Source: Solirubrobacteraceae bacterium
Lineage (GTDB): Bacteria > Actinomycetota > Thermoleophilia > Solirubrobacterales > Solirubrobacteraceae
Direction: 5' to 3'
Assembly: GCA_030447505.1 (NCBI GenBank)
Contig: JAUJOT010000010.1
Location: 1 to 64,000, forward strand
DNA length: 64,000 bases
Under the pieces are notes generated by a model. It ran no database searches, was not told the origin of the DNA, and was given only the letters and a program-made list of their open reading frames with translations. Positions 35,254 to 47,000 of this stretch are shown one piece after another. The number at the start of each line of letters is the position of its first letter. Positions within the stretch are counted from its first letter, which is position 1. The translations under genes and the position numbers were made by a program.

Positions 35254-36489
35254 ATGACGAACTTCAGTCAGCACGAGTACCTGTTCACATCGGAGTCGGT
35301 GACGGAAGGACACCCTGACAAGGTCGCGGACCAGATCTCCGATGGTGTGCTGGATGCGTGCCTGGCCGATGATCCGCTGTCGCGCGTCGCCTGCGAGACG
35401 CTCGTGAACACGGGCCTCGTGGTCGTGTCCGGTGAGATCACGACCGAGACGTTCGTCGATATCCAGGAGGTCGCTCGCGAGACGATCCGCGGGATTGGCT
35501 ACATCGACGCCGAGCTCGGCTTCTCCGCTGATTCCTGTGCGGTGCTGAACGCGATCGACAAGCAGTCGCCGGACATCGCGCAGGGCGTCGACCAGTCCTA
35601 CGAGACCCAGGACGCCGCCGCGGACGACGAGCTGGACGTCGCGGGCGCGGGCGACCAGGGGATGATGTTCGGCTACGCGACGAATGAGACCCCGGAGCTC
35701 ATGCCGCTGCCGATCTCGCTTGCGCACCGACTGGCTCAGCAGCTCGCGGCGGTTCGCCACGACGAGACGCTGGGGTACCTGCGCCCGGACGGCAAGACGC
35801 AGGTGTCGGTGCGCTACGCCGACGGCGTGCCAGTGGGCATCGAGAAGCTGCTGATCTCCACGCAGCATCACGACAGCGCCACCCGCGACCGGATTCGTGA
35901 CGACCTGTGGGAGCACGTCGTGCTGCCGGTCCTGCCTGCCGACATGTTCGACGAGAACAGACTGCGCAAGGAGTTTCTCGTCAACCCGACCGGGCGCTTC
36001 GTCATCGGCGGGCCGGTCGGTGACTGCGGCCTGACGGGCCGCAAGATCATCGTCGACACGTACGGTGGAATGGCCCGTCACGGTGGTGGCGCGTTCAGCG
36101 GCAAGGATCCGTCGAAGGTCGACCGCTCCGCCGCGTACGCCGCGCGCTGGCTTGCGAAGAACCTCGTCGCTGCCGGTGTTGCGGATCGTGTCGAGGTCCA
36201 GGTCGCGTACGCGATCGGCGTCGCGCATCCGGTCAGCGTGATGGTCGAGACGTTCGGCACGGAGAAGATCGACCGCGCGCTGATCGCCGCACTCGTCGAT
36301 GAGCACTTCGACCTGCGTCCGGGCGCGTTCCGGCAGGAGCTCGACCTGCACCGGCCGATCTACCAGAAGACCGCCGCCTACGGCCACTTCGGCCGCGAGG
36401 ACGAGGACTTCACGTGGGAGCAGACCGGCAAGGCCGACCTCCTGCGCGACGCAGCCGGGCTCGCCGCCGGCGCCGCCGCCGCCGCCTGA
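35254..36489 (+). CDS. metK: S-adenosylmethionine synthetase
   Basis: A 411-aa MetK that makes SAM from methionine and ATP. Family signatures are intact: [20 protein letters not shown] at the N-terminus, [16 protein letters not shown] in the middle, and the phosphate loop [20 protein letters not shown]. The Ala-rich last ten residues are an ordinary tail. AGGAG lies ten bases before the ATG. It is followed two bases later by the 3-hydroxyacyl-CoA dehydrogenase gene, so SAM supply is cotranscribed with acyl-CoA metabolism, an unusual pairing. Confidence 0.97.
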   Translation: MTNFSQHEYLFTSESVTEGHPDKVADQISDGVLDACLADDPLSRVACETLVNTGLVVVSGEITTETFVDIQEVARETIRGIGYIDAELGFSADSCAVLNAIDKQSPDIAQGVDQSYETQDAAADDELDVAGAGDQGMMFGYATNETPELMPLPISLAHRLAQQLAAVRHDETLGYLRPDGKTQVSVRYADGVPVGIEKLLISTQHHDSATRDRIRDDLWEHVVLPVLPADMFDENRLRKEFLVNPTGRFVIGGPVGDCGLTGRKIIVDTYGGMARHGGGAFSGKDPSKVDRSAAYAARWLAKNLVAAGVADRVEVQVAYAIGVAHPVSVMVETFGTEKIDRALIAALVDEHFDLRPGAFRQELDLHRPIYQKTAAYGHFGREDEDFTWEQTGKADLLRDAAGLAAGAAAAA

Positions 36490-36491
36490 TC

Positions 36492-37367
36492 ATGGACACC
36501 GTCGGAATCGTCGGCGCGGGCCAGATGGGCTCGGGCATCGCGGAGGTCGTCGCGGTCGCGGGCGTGCGCGCAGTCGTGCACGAACCCGAGCCGGGGCCGC
36601 TGCACGCCAGCGAGGAGCGCATCACCGCCTCGCTCGCGAAGGCCGTCGATCGCGGCAAGCTCGATCCGCGGGACGCCTCCCGGGCGGCCGAGCGGATCGT
36701 CTACACGACGCGGCTCGACGACCTCGCGCAATGCCAGCTCGTCGTCGAGGCGGTCACGGAGGACCGGACGATCAAGTGCGAGGTCTTTCGCACACTGGAC
36801 GCGCGGCTGCCGCCCGACGTGATCCTCGCGTCGAACACCTCGTCGATTCCGATCACGACGCTGGCGCAGGCGACGTCGCGCCCCGACCGCGTGCTGGGGC
36901 TGCACTTCTTCTCGCCGGTCCCGGTGATGGCGCTCGTCGAGATCGTTCCGGGCTACGCCACCTGCCACGGTGTGATCGAGGCCACCGAGGCCTTCGCGCG
37001 CCAGCTCGGCAAGCACGCGATCCGCTCCAAGGATCGCGCGGGCTTCATCGTGAACCTGCTCCTGATCCCGTACCTCGTCGGCGCCGTCCATCTCTACGAC
37101 GCCGGCTACGCGACGCGCGAGAACATCGACGAAGCCATGACGCTCGGCTGCGGCCACCCGATGGGGCCGCTCGCGCTGTGCGACTTCATCGGCCTGGATG
37201 TCATCGGTGGCATCTGCGCCTGCCTGTACGAGGAGTACGGGCGCGACGAGTTCGCGGCACCGCCGTTGCTGCGTCGCATGGTCGCCGCCGGTGCGCTGGG
37301 CCGCAAGGCCGGCCGCGGCTTCTACGAGTACGCCCCAGCACGACCCGTCGCGCTGGCGAGCCGATGA
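36492..37367 (+). CDS. 3-hydroxybutyryl-CoA dehydrogenase family
   Basis: A 291-aa NAD-dependent 3-hydroxyacyl-CoA dehydrogenase. VGIVGAGQMGSGIAEV is the Rossmann loop, SNTSSIPITTLA and LHFFSPVPVMALVEI contain the catalytic Ser and His-Glu pair region, and the C-terminal domain has GHPMGPLALCDFIGLD. It would oxidise (S)-3-hydroxyacyl-CoA to 3-oxoacyl-CoA. The length fits the short single-function form. Its stop overlaps the acyl-CoA dehydrogenase start by ATGA. Confidence 0.93.
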   Translation: MDTVGIVGAGQMGSGIAEVVAVAGVRAVVHEPEPGPLHASEERITASLAKAVDRGKLDPRDASRAAERIVYTTRLDDLAQCQLVVEAVTEDRTIKCEVFRTLDARLPPDVILASNTSSIPITTLAQATSRPDRVLGLHFFSPVPVMALVEIVPGYATCHGVIEATEAFARQLGKHAIRSKDRAGFIVNLLLIPYLVGAVHLYDAGYATRENIDEAMTLGCGHPMGPLALCDFIGLDVIGGICACLYEEYGRDEFAAPPLLRRMVAAGALGRKAGRGFYEYAPARPVALASR

Positions 37368-38529
37368 CGACGAGCGCGCCGGATGTCGTCCCGCTCTATG
37401 GGCTGACGGACGACCACCTCGCGTTTCGCTCGGTGATCCGGCAGATCGCCGCCGAGCGGGTGGCGCCCCGCGCGGCGGTGATCGACGCCGACGCCGAGTT
37501 CCCCGAGGACGTGCGCGGGCTGTTCGCCGACCAAGACCTCTTCGGGCTGCCCTTCGAGGAGGCGTACGGCGGCACGGGGACCGGGCCGCTCATGCTCTGT
37601 GTCGCCATCGAGGAGGTCGCCGCGGCGTGTGCCTCGTCCGCCCTGCTGCTCGCCGTCCAGGACCTCGGGTCGCTGCCGATTCGCCTGGCGGGCTCGGAGG
37701 AACTCAAGCAGCGGGTGCTGCCGCGGCTGGCGAGCGGCGAGTGGCTGGCGGCGTTCGCCCTCTCCGAGCCCGACGCCGGTTCCGATCCGCGTTCCATGCG
37801 CACACGCGCACGGCGCGAAGGCGACGAGTGGGTCATCGACGGCGCGAAGAACTGGATCACGAACGCCGGCGTCGCCCACGCCTATGTGGTGTTTGCGCTT
37901 ACCGATCCGGACGCTCCAGGCTCGCGCGGCATGTCGGCGTTCTTCGTCGAGGCGGACGAGCCTGGCTTCTCGATCAGCCGTCTGGAGCACAAGATGGGGA
38001 TGCGCGGCTCGCCCACCGGGCAGCCGGTCTTCGACGGTGTGCGGGTCCCCGCCGCGAACCTGATCGGAGCAGAGGGCGAGGGATTCAAGATCGCGATGCG
38101 CACGCTCGACCATTCCCGGCTGGGCATCGCCGCTCAGGCGCTCGGCATCGCCCAGGGCGCGACGGACTACGCCGTCGGCTACGCCCGCGAGCGAATCGCG
38201 TTCGGGCAGCCACTCATCGAGCTGCAGGGAATCCAGTTCAAGCTCGCCGATATGGAAACGCGCTGCGCGGCCGCGCGGGAGCTGCTCTACCGGGCCGCCG
38301 CGAAGGCCGAGCGCGGCGAGCGCGACCTCGGCAAGTACTCCGCCATGGCGAAGCTGTTCTGCTCGGACGTCGCCATGGAGGTCACCGTCGAGGCTGTGCA
38401 GGTGCTCGGCGGCTACGGCTACGTCACCGACTATCCCGTCGAGCGCATGATGCGCGACGCGAAGCTCACGCAGATCTACGAGGGCACGAACGAGATCCAG
38501 CGCGTCGTCATCGCCCGGGCGCTGCGCGG

Positions 38530-38533
<4 letters not shown>
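37364..38533 (+). CDS. Acyl-CoA dehydrogenase
   Basis: A 389-aa FAD-dependent acyl-CoA dehydrogenase of the short/branched-chain type. FALSEPDAGSDPRSM and WITNAGVAHAYVVFA are FAD and substrate signatures, RERIAFGQPLIELQGIQFKL is the second family signature, and the catalytic Glu is in QIYEGTNEIQRVVIAR, the butyryl-CoA/short-chain position. It would introduce the 2,3-double bond and pass electrons to ETF. The gene overlaps both neighbours (ATGA each), so it belongs to one operon with the mutase. Confidence 0.94.
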
Positions 38534-40179
<1,646 letters not shown>

Positions 40180-40180
40180 G

Positions 40181-40600
40181 ATGGAGAGCGCCGGCGTTCG
40201 AAAGCTCCGCGTCGTCGTCGCCAAGCCCGGCCTCGACGGGCATGACCGAGGAGCGAAGATCATCGCGCGCGCGCTGCGCGACGCCGGCATGGAGGTCATC
40301 TACACGGGACTGCACCAGACTCCGGAACAGATCGTCGAGACCGTGATCCAGGAGGATGCCGACGCCGTCGGCCTGTCGATCCTGTCCGGTGCGCATATGA
40401 CGCTCGTTCCGCGGATCGTGGACCTCCTGCGAGAGCAGGGCGTCGACGACGTCCTCGTGACGGTCGGCGGGACGATTCCCGGCCACGACATCCCCGAGCT
40501 CAAACGGGTCGGCGTCGCCGCGGTCTTCACGCCGGGCGCGCCCCTGTGCGACATCATCGACTTCCTGCTTGAGAACGTCGGCGAGCGAACGCCGGCGTGA
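40181..40600 (+). CDS. B12-dependent acyl-CoA mutase, small (cobalamin-binding) subunit
   Basis: A 139-aa B12-binding Rossmann domain. [18 protein letters not shown] carries the DxHxxG motif whose His ligates cobalt, followed by [19 protein letters not shown] and [16 protein letters not shown] for the nucleotide tail. It starts one base after the large-subunit stop, consistent with a 1:1 complex. No MeaB/MeaH-type GTPase chaperone is encoded nearby. Confidence 0.95.
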   Translation: MESAGVRKLRVVVAKPGLDGHDRGAKIIARALRDAGMEVIYTGLHQTPEQIVETVIQEDADAVGLSILSGAHMTLVPRIVDLLREQGVDDVLVTVGGTIPGHDIPELKRVGVAAVFTPGAPLCDIIDFLLENVGERTPA

Positions 40601-40642
40601 GAGGGTCGAGCGCCCGCCGGTCCCGCCGGACGGAAGCCGGAC

Positions 40643-41890
40643 GTGCTCCCTGACTGGCTGCTTGCGCTACTGGACGTCGCCGCGATCGCCGCGGTCGCAT
40701 GGATCGGCGGGGCTATCATGGAGCGGCTGCGCCAGCCGCGCATCGCAGGCGAGATGGTGGCCGTGTTCGCGGCTGGATCGCTGCTCGGCGGTCAGATCGC
40801 CGGCGTCGTGCCGGGCCAGCAGGCCGAGGGCAGGATCGGCGACATATTCCCCGAGACGGCGCTGGCGCTGGTGACCATCGTGGGTGGGCTCGGCCTCGTC
40901 CTGTACATGCTGCTCGTCGGCATCACGATCGATCCCGCGCCGATGCGCGAGCGCCCCCGCGCGCTCGCGCTGCTCACCGGCGCCACGATCAGCGCCATGC
41001 TGGCGCTGGCGCTCATCGCCGGGCTGCTGCTGGGCGATGCCGGTGGCTGGAAGCCGCCCGGCGTGAGTCAAAGCGCCTTTGTCCTCGCGCTTGCGGCGGC
41101 GCTCTTCGCCAATGGCCTGCCGATCGTCGCCCGGATCCTCGAGGAGCGCGCGATCGCGCATAGCGACGTTGGCTCCATCGTGCTCCTGGCGGCCGCGGCG
41201 ACGACCGCGCTGGCGCTGCTCGCGGCGGCCGTCGCGATCGGCGGCGGCAACGCACCCGCGGGCGGGCGCGTAGCAGTGCGTCTAGGTGTCGGGCTCGTCG
41301 TGCTCGTGACCGTCCTGGCGGTTGTCCGCGCACGCTGGTTCTCGGTGCGACCCGCGGTCGCCGTCTTCGCGGTCGTAGCGCTGGCGATCGCATCGGCGCT
41401 CGCCGGCGACCAACTGCTCTCCAGTCTGCTGGTCGGGCCGCTCGTCGTCGGCTTCGCCGTCAGTAAGGGCGGGGTCACCGCGCGGGCCGTCGAGCGCCGG
41501 CTGGGAGTTGTCGTACGCCGTGTCGGCCTACCCGTCTTTCTCGGGCTCGCTGCGCTGCACACCGATCTGCGCGAGCTGGATTCCGAGGGGCTCGCACCCG
41601 TCGTGGCGATGATCGTCGCGGTGATCGCGCTCAAGCTCGCCGCCGCATATCTCGCTGCGCGGACCGCCGGATTTGAGCCCACAGACGCGCGTGCGATCGG
41701 CGCTCTCATGCAGTGCGGCGGCGTCATGACGATCGCGATCTCGCTTGAGAGCCTCCATGCCCACGTCATCGATACGCGCATGCACGTCACCCTCACGCTC
41801 GTCGGTCTTGCAACCACGATCGCCGCCGGGCCTCTCCTTCCGCAGGCATGGCGCCGACATCGGTCCGACGGTGCGCCGGCGTTCCGGTAG
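40643..41890 (+). CDS. Cation/proton antiporter (CPA2-like)
   Basis: A 415-aa membrane protein starting at GTG with about 12 hydrophobic helices (e.g. LVTIVGGLGLVLYMLLVGIT, AFVLALAAALFANGLPIVAR, VAMIVAVIALKLAAAYLAAR). IMERLRQPRIAGEMVAVFAA matches the start of Na+/H+ and K+/H+ antiporters of the KefB/NhaS type. No C-terminal TrkA-N domain is present. It lies 42 bases after the mutase gene, so it may be cotranscribed, perhaps for pH or ion balance. Confidence 0.87.
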   Translation: MLPDWLLALLDVAAIAAVAWIGGAIMERLRQPRIAGEMVAVFAAGSLLGGQIAGVVPGQQAEGRIGDIFPETALALVTIVGGLGLVLYMLLVGITIDPAPMRERPRALALLTGATISAMLALALIAGLLLGDAGGWKPPGVSQSAFVLALAAALFANGLPIVARILEERAIAHSDVGSIVLLAAAATTALALLAAAVAIGGGNAPAGGRVAVRLGVGLVVLVTVLAVVRARWFSVRPAVAVFAVVALAIASALAGDQLLSSLLVGPLVVGFAVSKGGVTARAVERRLGVVVRRVGLPVFLGLAALHTDLRELDSEGLAPVVAMIVAVIALKLAAAYLAARTAGFEPTDARAIGALMQCGGVMTIAISLESLHAHVIDTRMHVTLTLVGLATTIAAGPLLPQAWRRHRSDGAPAFR

Positions 41891-42011
41891 ACGTTCGTCT
41901 GCGGACGCTCCGGGGCGGGCCGGTCTGCATCGGGGGCACTGAGCGCGCCGCCCCCGCGGCGGGACGGGCTTTGCAGGGTGGCACGCAAGCGTGCGGGAGA
42001 GGAGCAGAAGA

Positions 42012-42320
42012 TGTGCATGCGGGTCCACGTGTGGCAAGCCTCGCCGACGTTCCTCGAGATGGACGAACTCGTCGCGTTGATCGACGCCGGTGGCGACCAG
42101 GACAGCCATCGCGCACGTCTCGCGCGCCCGCCTCGGCGGCAAGGGAACGACCGCGGCGAAGGTCGCCGCGCTGCTCGCCGAGGAGACGAGCACCACGAGA
42201 TCGCGGACGAGCTCGGCCGGGCGAAGTCGACGATCGGTTGGCACATCAAGCGCCTCGTGTCGAAGGGACGCGGGACTACATCGGCCGCCGCGCGATCGTC
42301 GCGACGCTCGGCGGCGCGGG
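42012..42320 (+). pseudogene. Tyrosine recombinase (integrase) remnant with inserted HTH
   Basis: Pieces in different frames read SPTFLEMDELVALIDAGGDQ, then AAKVAALLAEE, HEIADELGRAKSTIGWHIKR and DYIGRRAIVATLGGAG. This resembles phage-type integrases of related actinobacteria in which a helix-turn-helix insert precedes the core (YxGRRAIVATLGGAGLR). The catalytic Arg/His/Tyr part is missing. At least two frameshifts separate the pieces. Confidence 0.5.
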
Positions 42321-42557
42321 ACGTGACGCGCTTCAGGTCCTCATCGATGAGGCTGGGACGGCAAACGATGGATCGTCGAGACGGACATCGCCAGCTGATT
42401 TGAGGCGATCCCGCACGACGGGTTGATGACGGCAGTCGAGGAACGGATCGTCGACCGCCACGTTCTGAAGCTCCTGCGCGCGCTGCTGCGCGCCGGGGTG
42501 GTGCAGGACGCGGCGATCAAGCGCAGCGTGACCGGAACGCCGTAGGGCGGCGTGATC
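42320..42557 (+). mobile_element. Group II intron reverse transcriptase remnant
   Basis: In one frame: GKRWIVETDIAS, a TGA stop where Cys is expected, FEAIPHDGLMTAVEERIVD, LLRALLRAGVVQDAAIKRSV and TGTP followed by a TAG where Gln is expected, then GGVI. This is the RT palm core of group II intron proteins (DIxxCFxxIPH ... TGTPQGG). Two single-base nonsense changes and missing maturase and YADD regions show it is dead. No intron RNA structure was identified. Confidence 0.75.
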
Positions 42558-43326
42558 GGTAGCGCAGCCGCTTGGGCTCGGCCTTGGCGAGCTCGCCGTC
42601 GAGCAGCAGCGCCTGGGTCCAGACGATCAGGTCGTGCGCGAGCATGACGATCTCCGAGCCACACGTCGTTGAGCGCGAACGCCTTGAGAACGGGAACTTC
42701 GCCAGGCCGGTGTCCTTGTCGTCGCGGATGCGGTCCTCGATGTGCGCGTGCTGGCGGTGACGGCACTCGATGATCGCGATCTGCTCGTCGGGCTGGTCGG
42801 TGAGGATCGCTTGGAACCGCTAGCCGTCGTGGTCGGTGAACGACAGCTGCGCGCCGGGGTGCGGGCGCTCGCGGCCGACGATCAGCCTCGTCCGTTGTGG
42901 CCAGGAGGATAGATCGACGCTGTCGGTGATCTCGGCGACCTCGCCGTTCTCGCGCTCGCTGCCGTCCGGCGCAAGCACCGAAACCCAAGCACCCGCGGGG
43001 ATCTCGAGGATCGCCGCGCGGACTGTCTCGGTCAGCTCATAGCCGACCGAGAACCGGATGCTCGCCTCGCGGCAGTAGTCGACCAGGCCGTGCGTTGCGC
43101 CGGCGGAGTCCGCGCGCACGAGGATCTCGATCTGCTCGACGTACTCGGCGGGGGTCTGCTCAGCGCGCGGTCAAGCACCGTGATGTGGTCGGCGGCGGTG
43201 TTCGCGCCCGCGTTGCCCGGCCCCAGGATGCCGCCGAGCGCCTCCCGGGTCTCGTCGGCGTAGGCCTGCAGCGGGTGAAAGCCGTAGCCGCCCTTGATCG
43301 ATGCGTCGAACGAGCCGTCCCGAAAT
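42545..43326 (-). mobile_element. IS1380-family transposase remnant
   Basis: From the right: DGSFDASIKGGYGFHPLQAY, GILGPGNAGANTAADHITVL, then after a frameshift EILVRADSAGATHGLVDYCR, SIRFSVGYELTETVRAAILE and LIVGRERPHPGAQLSFTDHD, a TAG stop, IAIIECRHRQHAHIEDRIRD, and KAFALNDVWL in a shifted frame. This is the DDE core and C-terminus of an IS1380 transposase. The N-terminal ~150 residues are gone, cut at the 36-bp repeat shared with 26.1 kb. Confidence 0.85.
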
Positions 43327-43332
43327 CGACAC
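43297..43332. repeat. 36-bp repeat, copy 2 (copy 1 at 26101-26136)
   Basis: Identical to 26101-26136. Here it runs straight into the PIN toxin copy, whereas at the first locus ~125 extra bases intervene. It overlaps the truncated edge of the IS1380 remnant. Confidence 0.85.
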
Positions 43333-43346
43333 TGACCGGCCCCGCG

Positions 43347-43731
43347 TCAGACGCGGATGACCTGCACCGGGCTGAAGGTGCTGAAGTCGGCCGTCCTGGG
43401 TCACGACGGCGACGTCGTGGCGTAGTGCTGTCGCCGCGATCCATGTGTCATGGCGTCGCGGTTTGCGCCCGGCGCGCAGCTGCTCGTCGGCGAGCCGCGC
43501 GAAGCACGAGGCCGTCTCGCCGTCTACCGGCAGCAGCGGGTAGGCGGCCCTGACGCGCGAGAGCGTGGCCAAGCGCAGCGCCCGCGACGACGGGTCGGAC
43601 GCCCGCAGGACACCGAGCTCGAGTTCGGCGGCCGTGATGACCGACACCGCGATCTCATCGGGAAGATCGCCGAGCGGCCGGTCGGCCTCGCGGGCGATGA
43701 AGACCGAGCTGTCCGCGATCGCCCGGGTCAT
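43347..43731 (-). pseudogene. PIN-domain toxin, copy 2, C-terminal frameshift
   Basis: The N-terminus is intact: MTRAIADSSVFIAREADRP has the first acidic PIN residue, followed by VSVITAAELELGVLRASDP and RRHDTWIAATALRHDVAVVT. Near 43394 one extra C changes the frame after VVTQD, so the natural end (DFSTFSLVQVIRV in copy 1) is lost and the frame runs on to 43171. Because the last acidic residue of the PIN site lies there, the toxin is probably inactive. The ATG overlaps the antitoxin stop. Confidence 0.85.
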
Positions 43732-43979
43732 GCCTCGTCGACGAGATCTCGGCGAACCGTCGCCAGGTCCTCGAGCAGCCCGGCGTCCGAGCCGGCCTCA
43801 GCGACGATCTCACGCAGGATCGCCGACGCGACCCACGGACTGCGCGACCTCACGTGCGGAACGATGTCGGCCACGGGTGTGCGGTTGACCGTGAGCGACA
43901 GTCGCTCTCCCGCCTGTACGGCGGCGACCACCTGTGCCGTGTGGTTGCGCAGCTCGCGAACAGAGACCTCTCGAGCCAC
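43728..43979 (-). CDS. Phd/YefM-type antitoxin
   Basis: An 83-aa antitoxin starting at GTG: REVSVRELRNHTAQVVAAVQ and GERLSLTVNRTPVADIVPHV form the Phd DNA-binding fold, and the C-terminal helix EDLATVRRDLVDEA would wrap the PIN toxin. It overlaps the toxin by ATGA. The sequence is intact, unlike the copy at 26.6 kb. It is divergent from the SNF2 helicase gene. Confidence 0.88.
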   Translation of the reverse strand: MAREVSVRELRNHTAQVVAAVQAGERLSLTVNRTPVADIVPHVRSRSPWVASAILREIVAEAGSDAGLLEDLATVRRDLVDEA

Positions 43980-44070
43980 GGGACGAGCGTAGCAATCCAT
44001 GCTACGAGTTGCTACAGGCCGTCGCGGTCCCGCATCTTGTATCCCCGTGCGGTCCGGGGCGAGGGGTACG

Positions 44071-47000
44071 TTGCGGCTCGTGTTGGATGTGATCGCAGAG
44101 CTGAGCGACGTCGAGTTGGCCGAGGTCGAGGCGGCCGTGGGACGGCCGTCCTTCAAGCGCGGGCGCGGCTACGCGCGCAACAGGGTGGTCGCGATCAGCT
44201 GGGACCCGGACGCCGACACGCTGACGGGATCGGTGGTCGGCCAAGGTGCGCTGTACGACACGGCCGCGTTCTTTGCCGCCGATCCTGACGGCGCGCTGGC
44301 GTTCGACGACGGCGAATGCACCTGTCCGGTGGGATACAACTGCAAGCACGTCGCTGCGATCGTGATCGCCGCCATCGACGTCGGGGGCGGCCGGGCGGTA
44401 CGCGACCGGCGCCCGGTGCGCAACGTTGCGACCGCGGCCCAGCCGCCGTCGTGGGAGAAGCCGCTGCGCGCGCTGATCGACGCGCGGGCGCCGCAGACGG
44501 CTGGCAATCCGCTCGCGATCGAGCTGGCGTTGCATGTCGACGGCTTCCCGGGCCGCGGCGCACCACGGCTGATGGCACGCCTGATGCGGCCTGGCGCGCG
44601 CGGCGGCTGGGTCAACGGCTCGCTGACGTGGTCGGGGCTGGATTCGTGGCACGTCCAGAGCGGCGACTATCGCGCCGATCACCTGGCGCTGACCCGCGAG
44701 CTGTACGCCGCCCACCGCGCGCGGGAGGGACGGGTCGCCTACCCCTACCACTACGGTGGCGAGAGGACGCTCGATCTCAGCGGCTGCGACAGCCCGCAGC
44801 TGTGGTCGCTGCTCGACGAGGGGTCCCGGCTCGGGCTGAAGCTCGTCCACGCGCATCCGGGGCTCGGCGAGGTGCCCTGCCATCAGCAGGGCGAGCTGGT
44901 CATCGACGTCACGCGCCAGGGCGACCAGGGGTCGCTCGTGACGGCCGTGCTCCGCGTCGACGGCGACGGCGGGGACCGGGACGGGGACGGGCTCGAGCCG
45001 CTGCTGTTCCTCGGTGCCAGCGGACACGGCGTCGTGTGCGCCGAACGCGCGGAGGTCAGCGCCGGTCACGCCTTCGAGAGCCGGCGGCTGCGGCTGGTGC
45101 GCCTCGCAAGGCCGGCGGCACCGCAGCTGCAGCGGATGGTCCTCGACGGCGAGCGGCTGGAGATCCCGCCTGGCGAGCTCGATCGCTTCGCCGACGAGCT
45201 CTGCCCTGCGCTGCGCAACGTCGCCACGGTCGCGTCCTCGGACGGCTCGTTCGTCCCGCCCGAGGTCTCTGCGCCGACGCTCGCGCTGCGCGCGAGCTAC
45301 GGGGCCGACCATGTCGTCGAGGCCGAGTGGGGGTGGGATTACCAGGTCGGCGCGACGACGCGGCGCGTCGCGCTCGCCACCAACGGCGCCGGCCCGGGCT
45401 TTCGCGATCTCGCCGCCGAGCGCGCGATCCTGGCCGACGCCGTGCTCACCGGGACGGACCTCGAACGTTTCGGCCTGCTCGACCACGCCGGACACCCCGC
45501 TGATGCTCCGGCCGTCGCGCTCACCGGCCTCGACAGCATGCGGTTCACGACGGAGGGGCTGCCGCGGCTGCAGCAGCTGACGGGCGTCGCGGTCGAGATC
45601 GAGGGACGGCCCGCGGACTACCGCGATGTCGGTGACTCGCTCACGATTGGCGTGTCCACCGCCGACATCGATGGCGAGCGCGACTGGTTCGACCTCGGCG
45701 TGACGATCAGCGTCGACGGTCGCGAGCTGCCGTTCGCCGAGGTGTTCGTGGCGCTCGCGAGCGGTGATTCTCACGTGCTGCTCGCGGACGGCGCTCACTT
45801 CTCGCTGCTCGCACCCCGCCTGCAGTCCTTGCGACAGCTGATCGAGGAGGCAAGGGAGCTGACGGAGTCGCCGTCGGCGCCGCTGCGGATCAGCCGCTAC
45901 CAGGCCGGGCTGTGGGCCGAGTTCGCCGCGCTCGGCGTCGTGACCGAGCAGGCGCAGGCGTGGCAGCGGCAGGTCGGCGCGCTGCTCGAGCTCGACGTGC
46001 TCGACGAGCGCGATCCGCCGCCGACGCTGGCGGCGCGGCTGCGCCCCTATCAGCGCGAGGGGTTCGGCTGGCTGGCGTCGTTGTGGGAGCTCGAGCTCGG
46101 CGGGATCCTGGCCGACGACATGGGGCTCGGCAAGACGCTGCAGGCGCTCGCCCTGATCTGCCACGCCCGCGAACGCGACCCGGGCAGCGGTCCGTTCCTG
46201 GTCGTCGCTCCGACCAGCGTCGTGTCCAACTGGGTGGCGGAGGCGGCGCGCTTCGCCCCCGGGCTCACGGTTGACGCGGTCACCGACACGCTGGCGCGCT
46301 CCGGCCGCACGATCGAGGAGGTCGCCGCCGCCGACGTCGTCGTCACGACGTACACGCTGTTCCGGCTGGAAGCCGATGCCTACCGCACGGTGGCCTGGGC
46401 CGGCCTGCTGCTCGACGAGGCGCAGTACGTCAAGAATCACCAGGGCAAGACGTATCGCTGCGTTCGTGAGCTGGCCGCGCCGTTCAAGCTGGCGATCACC
46501 GGCACCCCGATGGAGAACAACCTGATGGAGCTGTGGTCGTTGCTGTCGATCACGGCCCCCGGGCTGTTCCCTGATCCGAAGCGGTTCGCCGACCAGTACG
46601 CGCGACCGATCGAGCGCCGCGGCGATGCCGACCAGCTCTCACGGCTACGGCGCAGGATCAAGCCGCTCGTCAAGCGCCGCACGAAGGAGCTCGTGGCCGC
46701 CGACCTCCCGGCGAAGCAGCAGCAGGCCCTCGCGGTGGACCTGCATCCGCGGCACCGCAAGCTCTACGACAGGCACCTGCAGCGTGAGCGCCAGAAGATC
46801 CTCGGGCTGATCGACGACTTCGACCGCAATCGCTTCACGATCCTGCGCTCGATCACGCTGCTGCGTCAGCTCAGCCTGCACCCGGGCCTCGTCGAGGCCC
46901 AACACGGGGCGGTGCCGTGCGCCAAGCTCGCGGCGCTCGTCGAGCAGCTTGGCGACGTCGTCGGCGGCGGCCACCGGGCGCTCGTGTTCAGCCAGTTCAC

